64,000 nt of DNA from Solihabitans fulvus. Its GTDB lineage: Bacteria; Actinomycetota; Actinomycetes; Mycobacteriales; Pseudonocardiaceae. The notes under the pieces were generated by a model, which ran no database searches, was not told the DNA's origin, and saw only the letters and a program-made list of their open reading frames with translations. The DNA lies in contig NZ_VUOB01000022.1 in NCBI RefSeq assembly GCF_008386585.1, positions 302,821-366,820 on the forward strand, read 5' to 3'. How positions within the stretch are numbered: the stretch's first letter is position 1; each line of letters opens with the position of its first letter. This document shows, piece after piece, positions 1-6,911 of this stretch. The translations under genes were made by a program, and so were the position numbers.

Positions 1-1
1 A

Positions 2-43
2 AGGCCCAGGACTGACTCCGCTACAGGACTGACTGCCGCCTAA
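2..43 (+). CDS. 3' end of an unidentified upstream gene (partial)
   Basis: An open frame runs from the left edge to a TAA at 41-43, giving only the last 13 codons (tail ...GLTAA). It lies in the same direction as the mutarotase gene and stops 8 bases before its ATG, as expected for an upstream operon member such as a sugar transporter or dehydrogenase. The fragment is too short to assign a family, and a chance open frame cannot be excluded. Confidence 0.3.
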   Translation, partial: RPRTDSATGLTAA

Positions 44-51
44 GGAGACCC

Positions 52-363
52 ATGGAGACCGTCGCCCTGCACACCCGGCTCAGGCCGGGCAAGGAGGCCG
101 ACTACGACCGGGTGCACGCGGAGATCCCGGCCGAGCTGGACGAGGCGCTGCGCGCGGCAGGCGTGCACGCGTGGCGGATCTGGCGCAGCGGCCGGGACCT
201 GTTCCACCTGGTGGAGTGCGAGGACTACCAGGCGATGCGCGGGCACCTGCGTGACCACCCGGCGAACATCCCGTGGCAGGCCAGGATGGCCGAGCTGTTG
301 GAGGTCGCCGACGACTACTCGGGCGCCGAGCCCGAGGTGAAGCTCGTCTGGACACTCCCGTGA
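52..363 (+). CDS. L-rhamnose/L-fucose mutarotase family protein
   Basis: This 103-residue protein belongs to the RhaM/RhaU mutarotase family (small ferredoxin-like barrel, COG3254), which interconverts alpha and beta anomers of L-rhamnose and related 6-deoxy sugars in the cytoplasm. It shows the family's length, a HAWRIWRSGRDLFHLVE-type central strand and a C-terminal KLVWTLP strand. An AAGGAGA ribosome site precedes the ATG. Its TGA stop overlaps the GTG of the aldo/keto reductase gene, so the two are translationally coupled. The following dehydrogenase and lactonase suggest that it feeds the ring form to an oxidative deoxysugar pathway. Whether rhamnose or fucose is the substrate cannot be read from sequence. 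Confidence 0.88.
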   Translation: METVALHTRLRPGKEADYDRVHAEIPAELDEALRAAGVHAWRIWRSGRDLFHLVECEDYQAMRGHLRDHPANIPWQARMAELLEVADDYSGAEPEVKLVWTLP

Positions 364-1340
364 GCCGCCTCGGCGACACGGGCGTCACCGTGACCGCCCT
401 AGGCTTCGGAGCCGCGCCCATCGGCAACCTCTACCGCGAGGTGTCCGACGAACAGGCCCAGGCTGCCGTGGACACCGCCTGGGACACCGGGGTCCGCTAC
501 TTCGACACCGCCCCCCACTACGGCCTTGGCCTGGCCGAACGCCGCCTAGGCGCGGCCCTAGCGAACCGCCCCCGCGCGGAATACACCCTCTCCACCAAGG
601 TAGGCCGCCTACTGGAGCCCTCCACCACCAGCGGAACCGACCTGGAAGCCGGCGGCTTCGCAGTACCAGCAACCCACCGCCGCGTCTGGGACTTCACCGC
701 CGACGGAGTAAAACGATCCATCGAATCCTCCTTGGACAGACTCAACCTGGACCGAATCGACGTCGTTTACCTGCACGACCCCGACGACCACTGGGCGCAG
801 GCCGCGACCCAGGGCGTCCCCGCCCTAGCCGCCCTGCGCGACGAGGGCGTGATCGGCGCGATCGGCGTTGGCATGAACCAGTGGGAACTGCCGGCCAGGT
901 TCGTCCGCGAGACCGACATCGACGTGGTGATGCTCGCCGGCCGTTACACCCTCCTAGAACAGTCCGCGCTGGCCGAGTTCCTCCCACTCTGTGCGGAACG
1001 CGGCGTGTCGGTAGTAGCGGCCGGAGTCTTCAACTCGGGCCTGCTGTCCAGGCCGCAGGTCCCCGAACACGCGAAGTACAACTACACCGACGCCCCGGCC
1101 GAACTGGTGGACCGAGCTGGCCGCATCGCCGAAGTCTGCACCCGCCACGGCACCACCCTGCCCCAGGCGGCCATCCAGTTCCCCCTGGGCCACCCCGCGG
1201 TCGCCTCGGTCGTGATTGGCTCCCGCACACCCGAACAGATGCGCCAGAACGCCGACTACTTCGCCGCCCCCCTACCCCCCGAACTGTGGGCCGACCTAAG
1301 CGAGTCGGGCCTGCTCCCACCAGGGACCCCGACCCCATGA
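360..1340 (+). CDS. aldo/keto reductase, L-fucose (D-threo-aldose) dehydrogenase-like
   Basis: The 326-residue protein is a TIM-barrel aldo/keto reductase. Visible marks are the N-terminal GFGAAPIGNLY strand, the FDTAPHYGLG segment holding the catalytic Asp and Tyr, STKVGR with the catalytic Lys, and a C-terminal VVIGSRTPEQ nucleotide-binding loop. It most resembles D-threo-aldose 1-dehydrogenases, which oxidise L-fucose and similar sugars to lactones with NAD(P)+. I chose the GTG at 360 because it overlaps the mutarotase stop (GTGA) and places the first strand at the usual distance; an ATG at 273 would add an arginine-rich extension lying inside the mutarotase gene. The stop overlaps the next start by ATGA. 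Confidence 0.86.
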   Translation: MSRLGDTGVTVTALGFGAAPIGNLYREVSDEQAQAAVDTAWDTGVRYFDTAPHYGLGLAERRLGAALANRPRAEYTLSTKVGRLLEPSTTSGTDLEAGGFAVPATHRRVWDFTADGVKRSIESSLDRLNLDRIDVVYLHDPDDHWAQAATQGVPALAALRDEGVIGAIGVGMNQWELPARFVRETDIDVVMLAGRYTLLEQSALAEFLPLCAERGVSVVAAGVFNSGLLSRPQVPEHAKYNYTDAPAELVDRAGRIAEVCTRHGTTLPQAAIQFPLGHPAVASVVIGSRTPEQMRQNADYFAAPLPPELWADLSESGLLPPGTPTP

Positions 1341-2182
1341 CCGTCGACGCGCACCACCACGTGTGGGACCTGGCGGCCCGCGACCAGACCTGGATCACCG
1401 GCCCCGACCTGGCCCCGCTCCGTCGCACCTTCGGCGTGCCCGACCTGGCGCCGCTGGCCGCCGAGGCCGGCATCACCACCACCGTGCTGGTGCAGACCGT
1501 TACCGTGGCCGAGGAGACCCCGGAACTCCTGGCCCTGGCGGAGGAATCCGACCTCATCGGCGCGGTGGTCGGCTGGACCGACCTGACTGCCCCCGACGTT
1601 GCCGACACCCTCGCCGCCCTCCGCGAGGCCCCCGGCGGCCGGTGGCTGCGCGGAATCCGACACCAGGTGCAGGCCGAGCCGGATCCAGAGTGGTTGTGCC
1701 GCAAGGACGTCCGACACGGCCTGGCCCAGGTGGGCCGCGCCGGGCTGGTCTACGAGCTGCTCACGCTCCCACACCAACTACCGGCCGCCCTGAGCACGGT
1801 CCAGGCCCTACCCGAGGTGGAATTCGTCCTGGACCACTGCTCAAAACCGCCGGTGCGGACCGGCGAACTGCAACCCTGGGCAAGCCGCCTACGCGCGCTA
1901 GCAGCCCTACCCAACGTCACCTGCAAACTATCCGGCCTGGTAACCGAGGCCGACTGGACAACGTGGTCCATCCCCGACCTACGCCCCTACGTAGAAGCGG
2001 TCCTCACCGCCTTCGGCCCGACCCGCGTCATGTTCGGCTCCGACTGGCCGGTCTGCCTACTAGCCGCGACCTACCCACAAGTCCTAGAAGCAGCAGAGAA
2101 CCTAACCAAAGACCTAACAAAACCCGAACGCACCGCCATCTTCACCACCACAGCAACAAAGACCTACCGCCTCCACCTTTGA
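1337..2182 (+). CDS. amidohydrolase family sugar lactonase (L-fuconolactonase/rhamnonolactonase-like)
   Basis: This 281-residue TIM-barrel amidohydrolase (Amidohydro_2 family) starts with the metal-binding DAHHHVWDL motif and continues with VLDHCSKPP and a C-terminal MFGSDWPVC motif carrying the catalytic Asp. Members of this subfamily hydrolyse L-fucono- or L-rhamnono-lactones to the acids. It is the third gene of the coupled mutarotase-dehydrogenase-lactonase unit, giving a consistent oxidative deoxysugar route. The last ~250 bases are unusually rich in cta and aca codons compared with neighbouring genes. No dehydratase or aldolase for the later steps lies nearby, so they are probably encoded upstream or elsewhere. 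Confidence 0.85.
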   Translation: MTVDAHHHVWDLAARDQTWITGPDLAPLRRTFGVPDLAPLAAEAGITTTVLVQTVTVAEETPELLALAEESDLIGAVVGWTDLTAPDVADTLAALREAPGGRWLRGIRHQVQAEPDPEWLCRKDVRHGLAQVGRAGLVYELLTLPHQLPAALSTVQALPEVEFVLDHCSKPPVRTGELQPWASRLRALAALPNVTCKLSGLVTEADWTTWSIPDLRPYVEAVLTAFGPTRVMFGSDWPVCLLAATYPQVLEAAENLTKDLTKPERTAIFTTTATKTYRLHL

Positions 2183-2241
2183 CACCAAACGCAACCCAAC
2201 GGCTCTACCGACACCCACCGCCCAAGCGGAGACTGGCTGCC

Positions 2242-2691
2242 ATGACGCGGTTGCGCTTGTCCACCGTCCGGGACTCCGCGCTGGCCCGGCGCTGGCTGCG
2301 CCGCACCGCGTCCCCCGACATCCAACCCACCCCGGACGTCATCCGAATAGCCCCAGACGTTGCCTGGCGCGTACTACCGGCCCCAGGCGTGGTCCTGGCC
2401 AAGCCAGCCCGACCCAGCGACCGCGAACTACATCTCCGGGTACTGCTGTCCGCGCTGTCCAACCGCCCGGACGCTGTCGACCACGTCGAGGTGTCCCGCG
2501 ACGGCCACCAACTGGGCGTGCAGGTCTGGGTCCGCGAACGGGTGGCGCACCGCAACGAGGCGGTACCGCTGGCCGGCCTGATCCGCACCGAGGTGGTGCA
2601 GCTCAACGAGCCCGTAGGCAACGCCAAGATCGTCAACCTGGCCGCCTCGCCCCCCAAACCCTTAGGCATCTGGGAAACCAAGACCGCCTAA
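2242..2691 (+). CDS. conserved hypothetical protein, 149 aa
   Basis: The protein is not recognised. It begins with a basic segment (residues 1-22, four Arg-rich turns) and continues as a soluble alpha/beta protein with the pattern RELHLRVLLSALSNRPDAVDHVEV and a conserved-looking NAKIVNLAASPPKP tail. There are no transmembrane segments and no signal peptide. It follows the lactonase gene after 59 bases in the same direction and is convergent with the GntR regulator, so it may be a fourth operon member or separate. Codon bias supports it being real. A distant alkaline-shock-like (Asp23) fold is possible but unproven. Confidence 0.6.
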   Translation: MTRLRLSTVRDSALARRWLRRTASPDIQPTPDVIRIAPDVAWRVLPAPGVVLAKPARPSDRELHLRVLLSALSNRPDAVDHVEVSRDGHQLGVQVWVRERVAHRNEAVPLAGLIRTEVVQLNEPVGNAKIVNLAASPPKPLGIWETKTA

Positions 2692-2724
2692 CTCAGCCCC
2701 CGCCCAATAAACCCCTCAGGCCTA

Positions 2725-3399
2725 TCAGGCCAGATCAGAAAGCCACTGCTCAACACCAGCCACATGCACCGTGGACCAGGACCGAGCCAGCTCCGTCTGG
2801 TGCGCGGCCAGGGCGTCCACGATGGCCCGGTGTTCGGCGACTGTCCGATCGACGGCACTGGCCTGGGTGATGCCACGCCAGATGCGCACCCGCACGGTCG
2901 GACCGGCCAGCGTGTCGAGCAACTGCGCCAGGTAGGCGTTGCCGGACGCCTGGGCGATCGCCCGGTGGAAATCGAGGTCGTGTTCGACCAGTTCCTCCAC
3001 CGACCTGGCGGACTCGGCGGCGTCGCACAGCGCCCGCAGCGCGGCGACCTCCTCCAACTCGATCCGCTGTGCGGCCATGGCCGCCGCAGCGGGTTCGAGG
3101 ATGCGCCGGACCTGGAGGACCTCCAGCACGGAGTCCTCGCCGCGATGCAGCTCCAGCACGAACGACAGCGCGCCGAGCAGGTCGTCCGCGCGCAGGCTGG
3201 ACACGTACGTCCCGTCGCCCTGCCGGACGTCGAGCACCCGGACCAGGGACAGCGCCTTGACGGCCTCGCGCAGCGAGTTTCGGGACAGGCCAAGGCGTTC
3301 GGCCAGGTCAGCCTCCCTTGGCAGCCTGTCGCCGGGCTTCAGCTCTCCGGAGACGATCATCTCCTTGACGCGCAGGATCGCGTCGTCGGTGACGGCCAC
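2725..3399 (-). CDS. GntR family (FadR subfamily) transcriptional regulator
   Basis: This 224-residue regulator has an N-terminal winged helix (residues 8-68: GDRLPREADLAERLGLSRNS then REAVKAL and a wing around GDGTYV) followed by an all-helical FCD ligand-binding domain with the metal-type residues of HDLDFHRAIAQASGN and AEHRAIVDAL. FCD regulators usually sense sugar acids or other organic acids and repress adjacent catabolic genes. The start is GTG at 3399 with GAGGTG just upstream. A 7-bp inverted repeat (3419-3439) sits 20 bases before the start and is the likely autoregulatory operator. The nearby deoxysugar operon is the natural target, although no matching operator is visible before it in the window. 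Confidence 0.87.
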   Translation of the reverse strand: MAVTDDAILRVKEMIVSGELKPGDRLPREADLAERLGLSRNSLREAVKALSLVRVLDVRQGDGTYVSSLRADDLLGALSFVLELHRGEDSVLEVLQVRRILEPAAAAMAAQRIELEEVAALRALCDAAESARSVEELVEHDLDFHRAIAQASGNAYLAQLLDTLAGPTVRVRIWRGITQASAVDRTVAEHRAIVDALAAHQTELARSWSTVHVAGVEQWLSDLA

Positions 3400-3418
3400 G
3401 GCACCTCGAATTCATCGT

Positions 3419-3439
3419 CGTAGACCTCGGATGTCTACG
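3419..3439. promoter_or_regulatory. inverted repeat CGTAGAC-N7-GTCTACG, probable GntR operator
   Basis: A perfect 7-bp dyad with a 7-base spacer lies 20 bases upstream of the GTG of the FadR-subfamily regulator. Its spacing and position fit a dimeric winged-helix repressor acting on its own promoter. The assignment to this regulator is inferred from proximity only. Confidence 0.6.
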
Positions 3440-3504
3440 CCCCAGTATGCGGCAAGACCAGCAACCCTCGCGTGTCGTCGAGGTAACCCCCATCAACACA
3501 ACGC

Positions 3505-4386
3505 TCAGCGATGCGTGCCATCAGCAGAGCACCGCGCCCCAGGTTCGACCTGAATAGTGCTGTGCTCGATGCCGAACTCGTCGCGCAGCAGCCCGTCGAG
3601 CGCGGGCCGGGGGTCCGTCCCGCCAGCCGGCGTGACCACGTGCGCGCTGGCCACCAGGACGCCCGAGGTGACCGAGTAGACGTGCAGGTCGTGCACGTCG
3701 CTGACCCCTTCAGCGCTGGCCATCCGCTCGCGCACCCGCTCGGTGTCGATGCCGGGCGGCGCGGCCTGCAACAGGATGTTCACCGCGGACCGCAGCAGGG
3801 CGATGGCCCTTGGCACCAGCATGATGCCGATCAGCGCCGACACGATCGCATCGGCCCGCTGAAAGCCGGTCAGCGCCATGACCACGGCAGCGACTGCGGT
3901 GGACGCCGCCGCGAGCGCGTCGCTGAGCACTTCGAGGAACGCGCCCTTGACGTTGAGCGACTCCTTCTGGCCGGACCGCAGCAGCAGCACGGACGTGGCG
4001 TTGCCGGCGAGCGCGATCAGCGCGATCAGCAGCATGCCGCCGGTGGCGACCTCGGGCGGGTTGGCGAACCGCTGCACCGCGCCGACCAGGATCACGATGC
4101 CCATGCCGATCACGACGATGGCGTTCACGGCGGCGGCCAGCACCTCGGCGCGCTGGAGGCCGAAGGTGCGGCGCGCGGTGGCCGGCCTGCCGGCGAGCCA
4201 GATGGCGAACAGCGCGAGCGCCACGCCGAGCGCGTCCACGCTGAGATGAGTGGCGTCGGCGAGCAGCGCGAGCGAGCCGGTCCACCGCCAGCCGACCAGC
4301 TCGATCGCGATGACGGCGAGCGAGATGCCGAGTGCGGCGAACAGGCGGCCCCGGTAGCGGCTGCCCGGGGTTTGCTGGGTGGTCAC
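3505..4386 (-). CDS. cation diffusion facilitator (CzcD-like) metal exporter
   Basis: The 293-residue protein is a CDF-family metal/proton antiporter (Zn, Co or Cd) of the cytoplasmic membrane. Six transmembrane helices span roughly residues 13-205, with metal-site motifs HLSVD in helix 2 (LLADATHLSVDALGV) and EVLSD in helix 5 (AFLEVLSDALAA). A cytoplasmic domain of about 80 residues follows, with VSDVHDLHVYSVTSG and a C-terminal His/Cys-containing tail. The His-rich loop common between helices 4 and 5 is absent. The start is GTG at 4386. It is transcribed away from nagA and has no adjacent metal-responsive regulator. Confidence 0.9.
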   Translation of the reverse strand: MTTQQTPGSRYRGRLFAALGISLAVIAIELVGWRWTGSLALLADATHLSVDALGVALALFAIWLAGRPATARRTFGLQRAEVLAAAVNAIVVIGMGIVILVGAVQRFANPPEVATGGMLLIALIALAGNATSVLLLRSGQKESLNVKGAFLEVLSDALAAASTAVAAVVMALTGFQRADAIVSALIGIMLVPRAIALLRSAVNILLQAAPPGIDTERVRERMASAEGVSDVHDLHVYSVTSGVLVASAHVVTPAGGTDPRPALDGLLRDEFGIEHSTIQVEPGARCSADGTHR

Positions 4387-4494
4387 GTGGACGCCTCCAC
4401 AGGCTGGTGGTCGGCCGTTGTCCGCAACGTAACCGCGCCAGTCGTTGCGCGCTGAGCGAGTCGCCGCCGTGCGCGACGAAGTCCGTCGAAGGGG

Positions 4495-4511
4495 ACCCGC
4501 AATTTGCGGGT
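4495..4511. repeat. short hairpin ACCCGCA-ATT-TGCGGGT
   Basis: A 7-bp perfect inverted repeat with a 3-base loop lies in the 285-base gap between the CDF and nagA genes, 28 bases before a strong terminator on the same strand. It may be part of a short transcript ending there; no known RNA family was recognised. Confidence 0.4.
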
Positions 4512-4539
4512 TACTCCATTTGGCGTAGTGTTGGAATTG

Positions 4540-4576
4540 CCCGCTTCACCCCGCCCCCTCGGTGGAGCGGGTTTTT
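4540..4576 (+). terminator. intrinsic terminator without an obvious upstream gene
   Basis: CCCGCTTCACC pairs with GGTGGAGCGGG (11 bp with one T-G wobble, 10-base C-rich loop) and is followed by five T residues, a textbook rho-independent terminator on the plus strand. The upstream gene (CDF) points the other way, so it either ends an unannotated short RNA starting around 4400-4530 or insulates nagA. Confidence 0.7.
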
Positions 4577-4643
4577 CACGCCTTCTTCCGGCATATGGTT
4601 ACCTTTTCACTAGACGTGACTGTACCCCGTCGGTACCGTCATA

Positions 4644-4657
4644 ATGGTCTGGACCAT
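4644..4657. promoter_or_regulatory. dre (DasR operator) before nagA
   Basis: ATGGTCTGGACCAT is a perfect 6-bp dyad around a 2-base centre and matches the DasR-responsive element core TGGTCTAGACCA with one change. It overlaps a -10-like CATAAT and ends 14 bases before the TTG start of nagA, where a bound repressor would block transcription. A dasR gene lies about 10 kb away in the same window. Confidence 0.82.
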
Positions 4658-4671
4658 TTCGGGAGGGGACC

Positions 4672-5886
4672 TTGGACACCGTTGTCGCAGCTCCACGAGT
4701 ACTGCTCGGACGGGCCTTCACCGGCCCCGCCTCGGTTCGCATCCGGGGCGGTCGCGTCGTCGAGGTCATCCAGGGCGAACCCGACAAGCTGGCGGGCGTC
4801 GAGATCCTCGACGAAGGGTTCCTCACGCCGGGCCTGGTCGACGTCCAGGTCAACGGCGCGGTCGGCGTCGACTTCGCCGAGGTGGACGCGGCCGGCATGC
4901 GCGCGGTCGCCGAGGCCCTGCCGCGCACCGGTGTCACCCGCTTCCTGCCGACGCTGATCACCGCGCCGCTGCCGGTGGTCGTGCGCCAGGCCAGGGCCGT
5001 GCTCGCCGCCTCGGCCGCGCTGCCAGACGGCGTCGGCGCGCGCCCGCTCGGCGTGCACCTGGAGGGGCCGTTCCTGTCCCCGAAGCGCCCCGGCGTGCAC
5101 GATCCGGCGCTGATGGTGGAGCCGGGCCCCGCGCAGGTCGACGAGCTGCTCTCCGACGACGTGCTCCGGCGCGCGCTGCGGATGGTCACCCTCGCGCCGG
5201 AACAGCCCGGCGGGCTCGACGCCGTGCGCAGGCTGGTCGAGGCCGGGGTGCTGGTCGCGGTCGGGCACAGCGACGCGACCGGCGAGCAGACCAGGGCCGC
5301 CGCCGACGCGGGCGCGCGGATGGTCACCCACCTGTTCAACGCGCAGCGGCCGCTCGGCCACCGCGAGCCCGGCGTGCCGGGTGTCGCGCTGGTGGACGAC
5401 CGCTTCACCCTCGGGCTGATCGCCGACCTCGCGCACGTCGGCCCCGACGTCTGCCGGCTGGTCTTCAATGCGGCCGGCTCGCGGGTCGCGCTGGTCACCG
5501 ACGCGGTGGCCGCCGCAGGCATGCCGCCGGGCCGCTATCTGCTCGGCGGGGCCGAGGTGCTGCTCACCGAGGAGGGCGTGCCGCGCTCGCCGCAGGGCAC
5601 CATCGCCGGCAGCGCGCTGACGCTGGACCGTGCGGTGCGCAACATCGTCTCCGTCGGGGTCGACCCGGCGGCGGCGCTGGCCTCCGCGACGCTGGTGCCC
5701 GCCGAGGTCATCGGCGAGTCCGGGCTCGGCAGGCTGGCTCCCGGGGCCGTGGCCGACCTGGTCTGGTGGGGCCCGGACCTGGTGCCGCGCAAGGTATGGG
5801 TCGACGGCAGGGTCGTGTTCGACGCGGAGAGCGACCTCGACCGCGCCGACGCCGACAACCACGGGTACGCCGCAGCGGGCCAGTGA
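4672..5886 (+). CDS. nagA: N-acetylglucosamine-6-phosphate deacetylase
   Basis: This 404-residue amidohydrolase removes acetate from GlcNAc-6-P to give GlcN-6-P, the first cytoplasmic step after GlcNAc uptake. Family motifs are in order: DVQVNGAVGVDF near residue 60, GVHLEGPFLSP with the metal-binding Glu, VGHSDAT and THLFNAQRPL with metal-binding His, and LVTDAVAAAG with the catalytic Asp. The start is TTG at 4672, preceded by GGGAGGGG. The DasR operator just upstream puts it under GlcNAc control. It stands alone rather than beside nagB; no NagB-type deaminase was found in the window. Confidence 0.93.
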   Translation: MDTVVAAPRVLLGRAFTGPASVRIRGGRVVEVIQGEPDKLAGVEILDEGFLTPGLVDVQVNGAVGVDFAEVDAAGMRAVAEALPRTGVTRFLPTLITAPLPVVVRQARAVLAASAALPDGVGARPLGVHLEGPFLSPKRPGVHDPALMVEPGPAQVDELLSDDVLRRALRMVTLAPEQPGGLDAVRRLVEAGVLVAVGHSDATGEQTRAAADAGARMVTHLFNAQRPLGHREPGVPGVALVDDRFTLGLIADLAHVGPDVCRLVFNAAGSRVALVTDAVAAAGMPPGRYLLGGAEVLLTEEGVPRSPQGTIAGSALTLDRAVRNIVSVGVDPAAALASATLVPAEVIGESGLGRLAPGAVADLVWWGPDLVPRKVWVDGRVVFDAESDLDRADADNHGYAAAGQ

Positions 5887-5968
5887 GCCGCAGCAGGCCA
5901 AGTGACAGGAACGGCCGTCCGCGCCTACGCTACTGACCGGTAACTTCTGGTCGAGCCGAGGAGTGCGG

Positions 5969-6766
5969 ATGACCGACGAACTGGTGGCGACGGGCGAACT
6001 GGTGACGACGGAGCGACGCGGCCACGTGTTGCTGATCGGGCTGAACCGACCGGCCAAGCGAAACGCCTTCACCGTCGCCATGCTGCGGCAGCTCGCCGCC
6101 GCCTACGGCGAGCTGGAGGACTCGGACGCGCGGGTCGGCGTGGTCTTCGCGCACGGCGACCACTTCACCGCCGGCCTCGATCTCGCCGAGGTCGCGCCAC
6201 AGCTCGGCGATGGCGGCCTGAACTTCGCCGAGGACGGCGTCGACCCGTGGGGTGGCGCCGGCCGCGAGCGCACCAAGCCGGTGGTCGTCGCGGTGCAGGG
6301 CTGGTGCCTGACCCTGGGCATCGAGCTGCTGCTGGCCGCCGACATCCGGATCGCCGCGACCGACACCCGCTTCGCGCAGATCGAGATCCAGCGCGGCATC
6401 TACCCGTTCGGCGGCGCCACGATCCGGTTCCCGCGCGAGGCGGGCTGGGGCAACGCGATGCGCTGGCTGCTGACCGGCGACGAGTTCGACGCGGTGGAGG
6501 CGCACCGGCTCGGACTGGTGCAGGAGGTCGTCGAGCCGGGCCGGCAGGTGGACCGCGCGATCGAGCTGGCCGAGCGGATCAGCGAGCAGGCGCCGCTCGG
6601 CGTCAGGGCCACGCTGGTGTCCGCGCGGCGGGCCGTGGTCGAGGGGGAGCGGGCGGCCGCGCGCCAGCTCGTGCCGGACCTGCTGCCGCTGTTCCGCACC
6701 GCCGACGCGCAGGAGGGCGTGCGGTCCTTCGTGGAGCGCCGCAAGGCCGTCTTCGAGGGGAGATAA
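5969..6766 (+). CDS. enoyl-CoA hydratase/isomerase (crotonase) family protein
   Basis: The 265-residue protein has the crotonase fold: NRPAKRNAFTVAML, an oxyanion-hole region AHGDHFTAGLDLAEV, and the second oxyanion loop VQGWCLTLGIELLLAADIRIAA. The catalytic Glu region around FAQIEIQRGIYPFGGA is present, so a hydratase or isomerase activity on acyl-CoA is plausible, but the substrate is not predictable. I chose the ATG at 5969 because GAGGAG lies 5 bases before it; a GTG at 5963 is in frame but would overlap that site. It lies between nagA and a serine hydrolase without an obvious pathway link. Confidence 0.82.
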   Translation: MTDELVATGELVTTERRGHVLLIGLNRPAKRNAFTVAMLRQLAAAYGELEDSDARVGVVFAHGDHFTAGLDLAEVAPQLGDGGLNFAEDGVDPWGGAGRERTKPVVVAVQGWCLTLGIELLLAADIRIAATDTRFAQIEIQRGIYPFGGATIRFPREAGWGNAMRWLLTGDEFDAVEAHRLGLVQEVVEPGRQVDRAIELAERISEQAPLGVRATLVSARRAVVEGERAAARQLVPDLLPLFRTADAQEGVRSFVERRKAVFEGR

Positions 6767-6774
6767 CGGCCGTC

Positions 6775-6848
6775 TTGAACTAAGTTCTGGAACCCTCTTG
6801 CACTGTGTTCAAGTCGTGGGCTAACGTTCCACTTGAACACAGTGCAAG
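6775..6848. promoter_or_regulatory. stacked inverted-repeat operator region before the serine hydrolase
   Basis: CTTGCACTGTGTTCAAGT (6797-6814) and its exact reverse complement (6831-6848) form a perfect 18-bp inverted repeat with a 16-base spacer. Each arm is itself an imperfect dyad of the form TTGnACnnnGTnCAA, centred at 6805 and 6840; a third, weaker copy is centred at 6782. TTGCAC (6798) and TAACGT (6822) are spaced 18 bases like -35/-10 boxes, so the copies would flank a promoter for the gene starting at 6912. A TetR-type repressor is likely, but none is adjacent. Confidence 0.65.
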
Positions 6849-6911
6849 TCGCTGCGCAGGCCACCAGGGCCGGCCCGACGGCCTGCGAACGACGCGAAAA
6901 AGGGGAACCCC

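Noticed and set aside
954..1777. Long open frames antisense to the sugar operon
   Set aside because: Third-position GC bias makes long shadow frames on both strands; they lack ribosome sites and protein-like composition.
4495..4576. Actinobacterial 6C RNA
   Set aside because: Only one of the stems has a C-rich loop and the double C6-loop layout is not seen; kept as an unclassified orphan terminator.
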